From: Alphaproteobacteria bacterium UBA3768
GTDB taxonomy: Bacteria > Pseudomonadota > Alphaproteobacteria > CAAHEQ01 > UBA3637
Assembly (NCBI GenBank): GCA_002372315.1
Contig: DFFU01000017.1
Span: 1 to 53,226, forward strand
Reading direction: 5' to 3'
Length of the DNA stretch: 53,226 nucleotides
A program made the translations under genes and the position numbers. Below are positions 33,026-41,029 of this stretch, in pieces (within the stretch, counting starts at the first letter, position 1; every line of letters begins with the position of its first letter). The notes beneath the pieces were generated by a model. The model was not told the origin of the DNA. It made no database searches and saw only the letters and a list, made by a program, of their open reading frames with translations.

Positions 33026-34927
33026 TTATTTTTTCACCTCTTCATAATCGGCATCAACGACTTCTTCGTCTTTTTTGCCAGATTCAGCGTTACCTTGGGG
33101 TTGTTCAGCACCTTGTTGAGCTTGAGCCGCTTTGTACATCGCTTCACCCATCTTCATGCTGGCATTTTGCAAGGCTTCTGTTTTTTCTTTGATACGTGCT
33201 GTATCATTGGATTCAGAGGCTTCTTTCAATTCCTTGACGCATTGTTCAATGGCTTCTTTATCCGCACTTGAAATCTTATCAGCGTTCTCTTTTAACATCT
33301 TTTCAGTACTGGCAATCATAGCATCTGCATGATTTTTTGCATCGGCAGCTTCTTTGAACTTTTTGTCTTCTTCAGCATGCGCTTCTGCATCTTTGACCAT
33401 CTTTTCAATATCAGCATCAGACAAACCACCCGAGGATTGAATACGAATAGATTGTTCTTTGCCGGTGGCTTTATCTTTGGCCGATACATTCACAATACCA
33501 TTGGCGTCAATATCAAAGCTGACTTCAATTTGTGGCATACCACGTGGTGCAGGAGGAATACCCACCAAATCAAATTGTCCAAGCAATTTATTATCGCGGG
33601 CAATTTCACGTTCCCCTTGGAATACACGAATGGTAACAGCTGTTTGTCCATCTTCAGCGGTTGAAAAGACTTGAGATTTTTTGGTTGGAATTGTTGTATT
33701 GCGATCAATTAAACGTGTGAATACACCACCCAATGTTTCAATACCCAATGACAAAGGTGTCACATCCAACAATAAAACGTCTTTTACATCACCTTTTAAC
33801 ACACCCCCTTGAATTGCGGCACCCATGGCGACTACTTCGTCAGGGTTCACGCCTTTATGGGGTTCGCGTCCAAAGAAGTCTTGGACTAACTTTTGAACAG
33901 CAGGCATACGGGTCATACCACCTACCAAGATGACTTCATCAATTTGATTTTTAGAAAGCCCTGCATCTTTTAAAGCTTTTTCCATGGGCTTTTTGGTGCG
34001 TTCCAACAAATCTTCCACCAAGCTTTCTAATTTGGCACGTGTCATGGACACATTCAAATGTTTTGGTCCTGTGGCATCGGCTGTGATAAAGGGCAGGTTG
34101 ATATCTGTCTGATTAGAGCTAGACAATTCAATCTTGGCTTTTTCGGCGGCTTCTTTCAAACGTTGCAAAGCCATACGATCTTCACGTAAATCAATGCCAT
34201 TTTCCTTTTTGAATTCGTCGGCCAAATAATCCATGATACGGGCATCAAAGTCTTCACCGCCCAAGAATGTATCACCATTGGTGGATTTCACTTCAAATAC
34301 ACCATCACCGATTTCCAAAATGGATACATCAAATGTACCACCACCCAAGTCATAGACGGCAATTGTGCCAGATTTTTTCTGATCCATACCATAGGCAAGT
34401 GCAGCAGCAGTCGGTTCGTTGATGATACGTAAAACATTCAAACCAGCAATTTTACCGGCATCTTTTGTGGCTTGACGTTGGCTGTCATCAAAGTAAGCTG
34501 GCACTGTGATAATGGCCTCAGTTACCTTTTCACCTAAATAACTTTCTGCATCCTCTTTTAACTTTTGTAGAACAAAAGCGGAAACTTGACTGGGGGCATA
34601 TTTTTTGCCATCGACTTCAACCCAAGCGTCCCCATTTTCACCGGAAATGATTTTATAAGGTACCATACCTTTGTCTTTGGATACCATCTTATCATCAAAA
34701 CGACGCCCAATTAAACGTTTAATAGAATAAAGTGTCCCTTGTGGATTTGTTACAGCTTGACGCTTAGCGGGTTGCCCAACCAAGCGTTCACCCTTACTTG
34801 TAAAAGCGACAATAGAAGGGGTAGTACGAGCACCCTCGCGATTTTCCAAAACTTTGGCATCCTTGCCATCCATAATACACATACAGGAATTGGTTGTTCC
34901 TAAGTCAATACCTAAAATTTTACTCAT
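33026..34927 (-). CDS. dnaK: Chaperone DnaK (Hsp70)
   Basis: 633 residues. ATP-driven folding chaperone. N-terminal ILGIDLGTTNSCM, phosphate loop VYDLGGGTFDVSI, VPAYFDDSQRQATKDAG, the linker DVLLLDVTPLSLGIETLGG and an acidic C-terminus (EEVVDADYEEV). The frame stays open to 35002, but ATG 34927 fits the family start and AAAGGAG lies 6 nt upstream. A sigma-32-type promoter precedes it. dnaJ follows. Confidence 0.98.
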   Translation of the reverse strand: MSKILGIDLGTTNSCMCIMDGKDAKVLENREGARTTPSIVAFTSKGERLVGQPAKRQAVTNPQGTLYSIKRLIGRRFDDKMVSKDKGMVPYKIISGENGDAWVEVDGKKYAPSQVSAFVLQKLKEDAESYLGEKVTEAIITVPAYFDDSQRQATKDAGKIAGLNVLRIINEPTAAALAYGMDQKKSGTIAVYDLGGGTFDVSILEIGDGVFEVKSTNGDTFLGGEDFDARIMDYLADEFKKENGIDLREDRMALQRLKEAAEKAKIELSSSNQTDINLPFITADATGPKHLNVSMTRAKLESLVEDLLERTKKPMEKALKDAGLSKNQIDEVILVGGMTRMPAVQKLVQDFFGREPHKGVNPDEVVAMGAAIQGGVLKGDVKDVLLLDVTPLSLGIETLGGVFTRLIDRNTTIPTKKSQVFSTAEDGQTAVTIRVFQGEREIARDNKLLGQFDLVGIPPAPRGMPQIEVSFDIDANGIVNVSAKDKATGKEQSIRIQSSGGLSDADIEKMVKDAEAHAEEDKKFKEAADAKNHADAMIASTEKMLKENADKISSADKEAIEQCVKELKEASESNDTARIKEKTEALQNASMKMGEAMYKAAQAQQGAEQPQGNAESGKKDEEVVDADYEEVKK

Positions 34928-34960
34928 GTTTTGCTCCTTTTGTTTGTTATCGTGAACAAT

Positions 34961-34989
34961 ATATGGGGCATACAATTGTATTTTGCAAC
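34961..34989 (-). promoter_or_regulatory. Heat-shock (sigma-32-type) promoter of dnaK
   Basis: Minus strand GTTGCAAA (34989-34982), 13-nt spacer, CCCCATAT (34968-34961). This fits the RpoH consensus CTTGAAA / CCCCATnT with normal spacing. Leader of about 25-30 nt to the dnaK ATG. Confidence 0.7.
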
Positions 34990-35065
34990 AGTAAAAATTC
35001 ATTTTTCTTGATTTTTTTTGTTTTTTTTGCTAAATCAGAGATAATATTTTAATTTGGAGACGAAA

Positions 35066-36628
35066 ATGTGGCAACAAATTTTGACGATATGGAAAGAACA
35101 GTTCTTGCATTACGGTACTGAAAGTATTGGCTATTTAATTGTGGGAACTTGTTTTAGCCTGTTTTATGCACAGGGAACGCAACAAAGACGTTTTCGTTTG
35201 CTGGCTAAAGGATGTCGTCTTTTGGCATATAGTGGTTTTTTGATGATTATACTGCCAGCGCTTAAATTACTCAATCCACAATTTGAAATCTCTCCATCAG
35301 GATATCATATTTTTGAAGCCCTTGCCATCAGTGTTGCAACAGCATTTTTGTGGGGTAGTTTGTTTGTTAAATCATTGACTAAAGGGCAAATTCGGGGTAT
35401 CATCCTTTTGCTAATGGGGATACAAATTTTTGTTTTTGTCCCCTTGGCAATAGTGTTTCCTGATTTGAATTTAATTTACTATCTGCTAGCATTTTCTTGG
35501 TTCTCAATAGGCATTCAATTTCATCAAATGCAAACAGTGGGAAAAGGTTCCCTTTTTAATTTTGTTGCTGACAGTTTAATGTTACTCAGTCTTTTGTATT
35601 TGTTACGCTTGTGGCACGTTATCCCTGTGGCAGGTATCTTACCAACAATACTGTTTGGAGTGATAAGTTTATCGGTCGTTTTGGCTCAATTACGTTTTAT
35701 GCAGGTCAGTTGTTCAAATTTGGATGAACAACTAGACTTTGAAAAAAAACGTCGTACGCTGTTTTGGGACATAGCCCCATTTCCAATATTGGTTTCTAAA
35801 TTATTGGACGATACAGTTCTGTATATAAACCCTGTGGCTCGAAATGTTCTAAAAATTTCAACAGATGATATCTCATCATTTCGCTTAACGGATTATTTTG
35901 CTGATAAGACAAAACGAGATGAATTGGTGGAAAAAGTTCGAACAAGTCAGATTTTGGACGGATTTGAAGTTGAAATGCGTTCTCCACAATCGGGCGAAAA
36001 ACTGTGGTTGGATTTATCGGCCCGAGTGGTAGAATTGGATGGCGAATTGGCTCTTTATATCAATCTGCATAATGTGACGGAACAAAAAGAAACCGAAGAA
36101 AAACTCTTTAAACAGGCCTCAACAGATACGCTAACAGGTCTTTATAATCGCCGTCAATTTGAAGCTATGGTGAATCAAGCGATTGCCTCAGCTGTGCGTT
36201 ACCAAACACCCTATTGTGTGATGATGAGTGATATTGACCATTTTAAATCGGTCAATGATACTTATGGGCATGAAGCGGGGGATGTTGTCTTAAAAGAAGT
36301 GGCACATTTAATGCAAACAACTTTCCGTACATCTGATATTATTGGACGTTTTGGTGGTGAAGAGTTTATTGTATTCTTGACAAATACGGATATTAATGGT
36401 GCTAAAATTGCAGCAGAACATTTCCGTCAAGCTGTGGAGCAGGCGCATATAGAGGCAGAAGGCAAGCATATCCCCATTACCATCAGTTTGGGTTTGACGG
36501 ACACACAAAATCATGATTTGATGCGCTTGACAAAAGAGGCTGACTTAGCGCTTTATTATTCCAAGGAACATGGTCGGAATCAGGTTGCGGTTTATACCCC
36601 TGAATTAGAGAATCAGGAAAACAAATGA
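35066..36628 (+). CDS. Membrane diguanylate cyclase (PAS-GGDEF)
   Basis: 520 residues. It should make cyclic di-GMP, a second messenger for attachment and motility. About six or seven membrane helices (about 15-220), a PAS-like domain (about 235-340, FWDIAPFPILVSKLL, LNV-type end LHNVTEQKETEEKL), then a GGDEF domain. The active site reads GGEEF at about 430, with DTLTGLYNRRQF upstream and an intact RxxD inhibitory site (RTSD). The longer frame starts with a TTG at 35054; ATG 35066 has GGAG at good spacing. The 3' end overlaps the FtsB-like gene by ATGA. Confidence 0.92.
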   Translation: MWQQILTIWKEQFLHYGTESIGYLIVGTCFSLFYAQGTQQRRFRLLAKGCRLLAYSGFLMIILPALKLLNPQFEISPSGYHIFEALAISVATAFLWGSLFVKSLTKGQIRGIILLLMGIQIFVFVPLAIVFPDLNLIYYLLAFSWFSIGIQFHQMQTVGKGSLFNFVADSLMLLSLLYLLRLWHVIPVAGILPTILFGVISLSVVLAQLRFMQVSCSNLDEQLDFEKKRRTLFWDIAPFPILVSKLLDDTVLYINPVARNVLKISTDDISSFRLTDYFADKTKRDELVEKVRTSQILDGFEVEMRSPQSGEKLWLDLSARVVELDGELALYINLHNVTEQKETEEKLFKQASTDTLTGLYNRRQFEAMVNQAIASAVRYQTPYCVMMSDIDHFKSVNDTYGHEAGDVVLKEVAHLMQTTFRTSDIIGRFGGEEFIVFLTNTDINGAKIAAEHFRQAVEQAHIEAEGKHIPITISLGLTDTQNHDLMRLTKEADLALYYSKEHGRNQVAVYTPELENQENK

Positions 36629-36915
36629 AAAAACTTTTTCATGTTATACCACTTCTTTTTTTATTGATAACCATATATTTTGGGTATCATGGTATTTATG
36701 GAAATCATGGGTTATTGCGCTTGCGTCAATTGGAACATGAAATAAACAAAGCACAAGCGAATTTATCCACATTGCAATCAGATGTTTCTGCATTAAAAAT
36801 TAAAGTCAATGCAATTAAATTGGGTTCATCTGATTTAATTGAAGAAGAATTATTAAATGTTTTAAATATGAGTGCGCAGGATGATTTAATTATTCTGGAA
36901 GATTCTTTTGAATAA
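36625..36915 (+). CDS. FtsB/DivIC-like septum formation initiator
   Basis: 96 residues. One N-terminal helix (about 5-22), then a coiled coil (about 35-70, LRQLEHEINKAQANL, STLQSDVSALK) and an acidic tail, the layout of FtsB, which links early and late division proteins. The block LIEEELLNVLNM fits the family. Its start overlaps the diguanylate cyclase stop (ATGA), not the usual eno neighbourhood, so the two are probably cotranslated. The 3' end overlaps a convergent small gene by 30 nt. Confidence 0.78.
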   Translation: MKKLFHVIPLLFLLITIYFGYHGIYGNHGLLRLRQLEHEINKAQANLSTLQSDVSALKIKVNAIKLGSSDLIEEELLNVLNMSAQDDLIILEDSFE

Positions 36916-37224
36916 AGGTAACTTTCTGCATTGTTGTTTCAATTTTTCATCTTTTAAAAATTCTGTTTCATGAATTTTCTTTTGGACAAGCGCTTTATCG
37001 CGTTTTTTACCCTTATAATCAAATAAATCCCATTGCAAGTGGTTTAAATCCCAACGCTTTTTTGAAAAGTTGTAAAATAAATCTCCGCTAGATGAAATAT
37101 CACATGCGGGAATATCGTGGTGCGCAGCATATATCGAATGTAGCATATCCCCATTCGTTGTCCAAATATCAACAAAGGGCATTCTTATACCATTTCTATA
37201 ATAAACAATGTATTTAACGTGCAT
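36886..37224 (-). CDS. Hypothetical protein downstream of the AmpG-like gene
   Basis: 112 residues, soluble, no recognisable domain. Trp/Tyr-rich N-terminus (YRNGIRMPFVDIWTTNGDM), middle SSSGDLFYNFSKKRWDLN and a Lys-rich end. It overlaps the AmpG-like permease by 11 nt upstream and the convergent FtsB-like gene by 30 nt. The tight overlap with the permease supports a real gene, but nothing identifies its role. Confidence 0.5.
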   Translation of the reverse strand: MHVKYIVYYRNGIRMPFVDIWTTNGDMLHSIYAAHHDIPACDISSSGDLFYNFSKKRWDLNHLQWDLFDYKGKKRDKALVQKKIHETEFLKDEKLKQQCRKLPLFKRIFQNN

Positions 37225-38428
37225 TTTCTTTAAACAGTGTTTTTGATTTTGAAATAATAAATAAAGCTGGCAGCATCAATAGTCCAGTGAACATAAAATA
37301 ATTGATCCATCCCATTTCAGATGCCAACCATCCACTAGTTGTCCCCAGTAATGTTAAAGGTACCATAGTCAATGCATTTAAAAAGGCATACTGTGTGGCC
37401 GAAAATTTGCGAGAGCACAAAGTGGATAAAAAGACCGTCCATATGGCACTACCCATACCACCGATAATATTATCAAAAACAATCACTATAAAAAATAAAG
37501 GAATGCTTGGACCTGCAGCGGCCAAGCCCGCAAAAGCAAAACTGGTTAAAATTTCAATACCACCCAACCAAAATAATAGGGGTTTAAATTTGCATTTTTT
37601 GATAATCCATCCCCCACAAAAGATACCCAATGTTGTGATGATGGAACCAAATGTTGCGGATACTGTGGCAATTTGATTTTTGGTAAAACCAACATCATAG
37701 TAGAATGGATAGGCCATTTTACCCAACATACCATTACATAATTTATAAAGTACAATAAAACAGCATAAAAGCAATAAATTTTGCCGGATGTAAAAATCTT
37801 TAAAAGGTTTCACAACCATAGTATCAAAGGTGGCCGGAACATTTTCTTGTTTACCTTCATGAATAAAGGGAACGGATAGAACACCCACCAAAATAATCAA
37901 TGTCGCTATTTGATAAACTAAGGACCATGAAATAATACCCGATAAAGCAATCATACCTGCTGTGGCGGCAAAATAGCCTATCCGGTTACCAAAATGAAAT
38001 AAGACAGTTCCGTTGGTTAAATCGTCCCCTTTCAATGTGTCAATACGCAGACCATCAACGGTCATTTCTTGGCTGGCCCCACAAAATCCAACACAAAAAG
38101 CACAGGTAAACAGTGCCATGACATCTTCATTGGGTGTGAGTGTAGACATGCCCAGTAGTCCAAAAATAATGCCTAATTGCCAAAACAGACACCAAACTTT
38201 TTTGCGCCCAATAACTTTGGCAAAAGGCAAATTGATTCTATCCACAAAAGGTGCCCATAAAAATTTTAAACAATAAGGCAGTGTGACAGCGGCAAAAACG
38301 CCAACAGCTTTTAAATCCAATCCGCTTTGGGTGGCCCATAACATCAATAATCCGCCGATTAAATTAATGGGGGCTTGAACGGAAATACCTAACCCTAAAA
38401 AGGGAAGTGTCTTTTTATTGATCATCAT
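37214..38428 (-). CDS. AmpG-like major facilitator permease
   Basis: 404 residues with about twelve helices. AmpG imports cell-wall muropeptides for recycling. The N-terminal layout LGLGISVQAPINLIGG, LKAVGVFAAVTLPYCLKFLWAPFVDRI and RKKVWCLFWQ (a basic loop after helix 2) fits AmpG and related acetyl-CoA transporters. The frame extends to 38545, but ATG 38428 has AAAGGA 6 nt upstream and starts right before helix 1. Divergent from the protease gene at 38568. Substrate is inferred from family only. Confidence 0.82.
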   Translation of the reverse strand: MMINKKTLPFLGLGISVQAPINLIGGLLMLWATQSGLDLKAVGVFAAVTLPYCLKFLWAPFVDRINLPFAKVIGRKKVWCLFWQLGIIFGLLGMSTLTPNEDVMALFTCAFCVGFCGASQEMTVDGLRIDTLKGDDLTNGTVLFHFGNRIGYFAATAGMIALSGIISWSLVYQIATLIILVGVLSVPFIHEGKQENVPATFDTMVVKPFKDFYIRQNLLLLCCFIVLYKLCNGMLGKMAYPFYYDVGFTKNQIATVSATFGSIITTLGIFCGGWIIKKCKFKPLLFWLGGIEILTSFAFAGLAAAGPSIPLFFIVIVFDNIIGGMGSAIWTVFLSTLCSRKFSATQYAFLNALTMVPLTLLGTTSGWLASEMGWINYFMFTGLLMLPALFIISKSKTLFKENAR

Positions 38429-38512
38429 TTTATATCCTTTCGTTGTTGTGAGCATACACTTTTTTATCTGATTTGTCATTCTTTTTTTGGATCCTCGTAT
38501 ATTTGTAATAAC

Positions 38513-38541
38513 TTGACAAATTTTTTGTTTACGTGTATAAT
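38513..38541 (+). promoter_or_regulatory. Perfect consensus sigma-70 promoter
   Basis: TTGACA (38513-38518), 17-nt spacer, TATAAT (38536-38541), the full consensus. It drives the archaemetzincin-like gene; the predicted leader is about 20 nt with AGAAAGAAA before the ATG. Confidence 0.8.
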
Positions 38542-38567
38542 TCATACGTTTTAGAAAGAAAAATCAG

Positions 38568-39239
38568 ATGATTCAAAAAATTGGTGTTATTGCGCAAGAA
38601 GGTACAAACCCTGCTTTTGTGGAAGGGGCATATCTCGTTGTGGATAACTTAATTCGTTCTTGTGGAGGCGAAAATAAGTATCAGGTTTTTCAAGCACCCA
38701 ATGCTACACCTTTTGTCAGCAGAATTGTACGTGATGGGATCAATGGGGCGATATTGGATAAAAATCGTTACAACAAAGAAGGCTATATTCAAGTTAATGC
38801 AGAACCAATTATGGATGGTTTATTAAATTATTCTGCCGCTTATCCTGATACGGAATTTGTACTTGTAATGAGAGATAGCATTTACGCCCAAAACTTAAAC
38901 TATTTTTTGGGGGTAAATCATAAAGCGATGAGTAGAACAGGCCTTTTGCTAAGTACAACGATTATTTCTACGGGGAAAAATAGTCCATTTGAATTGGATG
39001 GTATTACCTTCCAATCTGTTCTAATGCATGAATTGGGACATCGATTTGGTGCCACGGATCAACAAAACAGAAAACCAGGTGAGTTATATAATTATCCTAA
39101 AATGGGGACACATTGTACCACACCAGGATGTATTATGAATGTGATGAATTCTCTAGATGAAGGTCGTGTCGCTGCCCATCGTCGTGCGACATACTGCCCT
39201 GGCTGTTTGCGTGCGATGAAAAAGGAATTTTCCAGATAA
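38568..39239 (+). CDS. Archaemetzincin-like zinc metallopeptidase
   Basis: 223 residues, cytoplasmic by lack of a signal peptide. The core is H154-ELG-H158-RFG-ATD164, then an 18-residue segment, H182-C183-TTPG-C188-I-M190, and C210-PG-C213. Archaemetzincins have HExxHxxGxxH-C-x4-C-x-M and a late CxxC, so all parts are here but the segment before HC is inserted and position 164 is Asp. Asp164 or His182 may be the third zinc ligand, with the four cysteines binding a second zinc. Substrate unknown. A perfect consensus promoter precedes it; the stop touches the convergent ABC transporter stop. Confidence 0.72.
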   Translation: MIQKIGVIAQEGTNPAFVEGAYLVVDNLIRSCGGENKYQVFQAPNATPFVSRIVRDGINGAILDKNRYNKEGYIQVNAEPIMDGLLNYSAAYPDTEFVLVMRDSIYAQNLNYFLGVNHKAMSRTGLLLSTTIISTGKNSPFELDGITFQSVLMHELGHRFGATDQQNRKPGELYNYPKMGTHCTTPGCIMNVMNSLDEGRVAAHRRATYCPGCLRAMKKEFSR

Positions 39240-41012
39240 TTATTGGAACAATAAGATATATCGTTTCAAACGTTTATATGTTTTGGAATTCTTGTTGCTC
39301 ATCAATTTTTTTGGCGTACCATCTTCCACAATTTGACCTTTTTCCAAAAGCAAAATACGATTCGCGCTGGCAATTTCTGCCGGTACATTGGATGCAAAAA
39401 TAACGGTAGGTTTATGCCCTTTTGATTTGGATAAATTTTTAATGGCAGCCAACACTTTTGTTTGAGAGTGAGTGTCCAAGTTGGCGGTGGGTTCATCCAT
39501 AATGATAATAGGCGTTTGGCGCAAAAAGGCACGCGCCAAAGCCAAGCGTTGTTTTTGACCTGCCGACAAAGCCGTCACCTTGCTGTCAATTCCTTTTTCT
39601 TTTTGGGTTAGTTCATCCAATAAATTGGCTGATTGTAAAGCCTGATAAACTTCCATATCACTTGCCTTCGGATTAAATATCAACAGGTTTTCTTTAATTG
39701 TTTTATGACGCCAAAAAACGGGATGCTGGTTGATATAGGTAATATTTTGTTTTAAAGATTTCAGCGAAATTTTACGTACATCTTTCCCATTGATTAAAAC
39801 TTGTCCTTCTTGGATTTCATAGGCGTGCTGCATCACATTAATCAATGTGGATTTGCCCATGCCAGAATTTCCAATAATGGCAACCCGATCACCTTGTTTG
39901 ATTTTTAATGATAGGTTTTCCAAAACTTTTTCTTTGGATTCAGGATAAGTAAAAGAAATATTTTTCATTTCCACATGACCACCCATGGGCAATTTTCCTT
40001 TGCCCAATTTTAAATCCAAAGAATGATCGTATTTCATTTCATCAGTCAGTTTGCGATAGGTTTTGACATTTTTAATAATTATGCCCGAAAAAAATAATAC
40101 GCCTGAGCCTGTATTGACCATTGTTGAAACCAATCCTGTCAATAAAATGAAATGGCCCACATCGCCTGTTTGTATGGCCGTTATGGCAGCCATAAAACTG
40201 GTTATCAATACGGGGACGACATCCCAAAAAAGGATCAAAGCGCGGGCCAAATCTTCTTTCAGGTTTGCCCGAAAACTGAACCAAGCAAATTCTTCCAATT
40301 TTTGGTTGATATCACCCACAATTTCATCTTGAATTTGCAAAGTATTAATATTGACCATATTATCCAAATGGTCCGTTTTTTCCCCATGAAGATCAATGCG
40401 TCTTTTTTCCAATTCATCCGCTTTTGAAAAGCGTTTGACGATTTTTACATTACAATAATAAGCACATAACCAACATACGAAAGCAATTAAAGCAAATGAA
40501 GGTTTTTCTTTTAATAAAATGATAACAGCACCAACCCAAGAAACAAAACGTGTAAAAAGTCGTGTAAAATGCATTAATATCATTGAAACATTTTGATTCA
40601 ATGAGTTAATAGTGGATATAACTTTGGACGATTGCTGATTTTCCAAAACAATGGGCGGGGTATCCAACAAATTTTTAAGGCTTTGTTTAAACAAATGACT
40701 ATGGCAAAAAAGCCTGAGTGGTTCCATCCAATCCCAAAATACAAAGTCCAAGAAATTATTCAGATGACCTAAGGAAGAATTGATAATAATCCAAAAAATC
40801 AATACGCCCGTTAAAATTTTTGTATCAAAAGAATCTTGAATTTGTGTGACTACGATTGCCGACACAACAGGAACACATAATCTTAAAATACCCCAAAAGA
40901 CCCATAAAACAAAGCTCCAAGCAAACATATTTTTATGGCTTTGAGCCGCAATGCTGAGGGCTTCTTTTAAATCCTTTATAACTTGTTTTGATTCATTTGA
41001 TATCAGTTGCAT
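39240..41012 (-). CDS. ABC transporter, fused membrane and ATPase domains
   Basis: 590 residues, a half-transporter. Six helices in about 25-300, then an ATPase domain: Walker A GNSGMGKST (about 378-388), Q-loop NQHPVFW, signature LSAGQKQRL, Walker B IIIMDEPTANLD. The switch region reads TVIFASNVPAEIA, so the H-loop His is replaced by Ser, which usually impairs hydrolysis in a homodimer. A role as one half of an asymmetric pair, or a slow exporter, is possible. Substrate unknown. It lies 17 nt downstream of typA on the same strand, with AGGGGGA before the ATG. Confidence 0.9.
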   Translation of the reverse strand: MQLISNESKQVIKDLKEALSIAAQSHKNMFAWSFVLWVFWGILRLCVPVVSAIVVTQIQDSFDTKILTGVLIFWIIINSSLGHLNNFLDFVFWDWMEPLRLFCHSHLFKQSLKNLLDTPPIVLENQQSSKVISTINSLNQNVSMILMHFTRLFTRFVSWVGAVIILLKEKPSFALIAFVCWLCAYYCNVKIVKRFSKADELEKRRIDLHGEKTDHLDNMVNINTLQIQDEIVGDINQKLEEFAWFSFRANLKEDLARALILFWDVVPVLITSFMAAITAIQTGDVGHFILLTGLVSTMVNTGSGVLFFSGIIIKNVKTYRKLTDEMKYDHSLDLKLGKGKLPMGGHVEMKNISFTYPESKEKVLENLSLKIKQGDRVAIIGNSGMGKSTLINVMQHAYEIQEGQVLINGKDVRKISLKSLKQNITYINQHPVFWRHKTIKENLLIFNPKASDMEVYQALQSANLLDELTQKEKGIDSKVTALSAGQKQRLALARAFLRQTPIIIMDEPTANLDTHSQTKVLAAIKNLSKSKGHKPTVIFASNVPAEIASANRILLLEKGQIVEDGTPKKLMSNKNSKTYKRLKRYILLFQ

Positions 41013-41029
41013 ATTCCCCCTTTTTGTTT

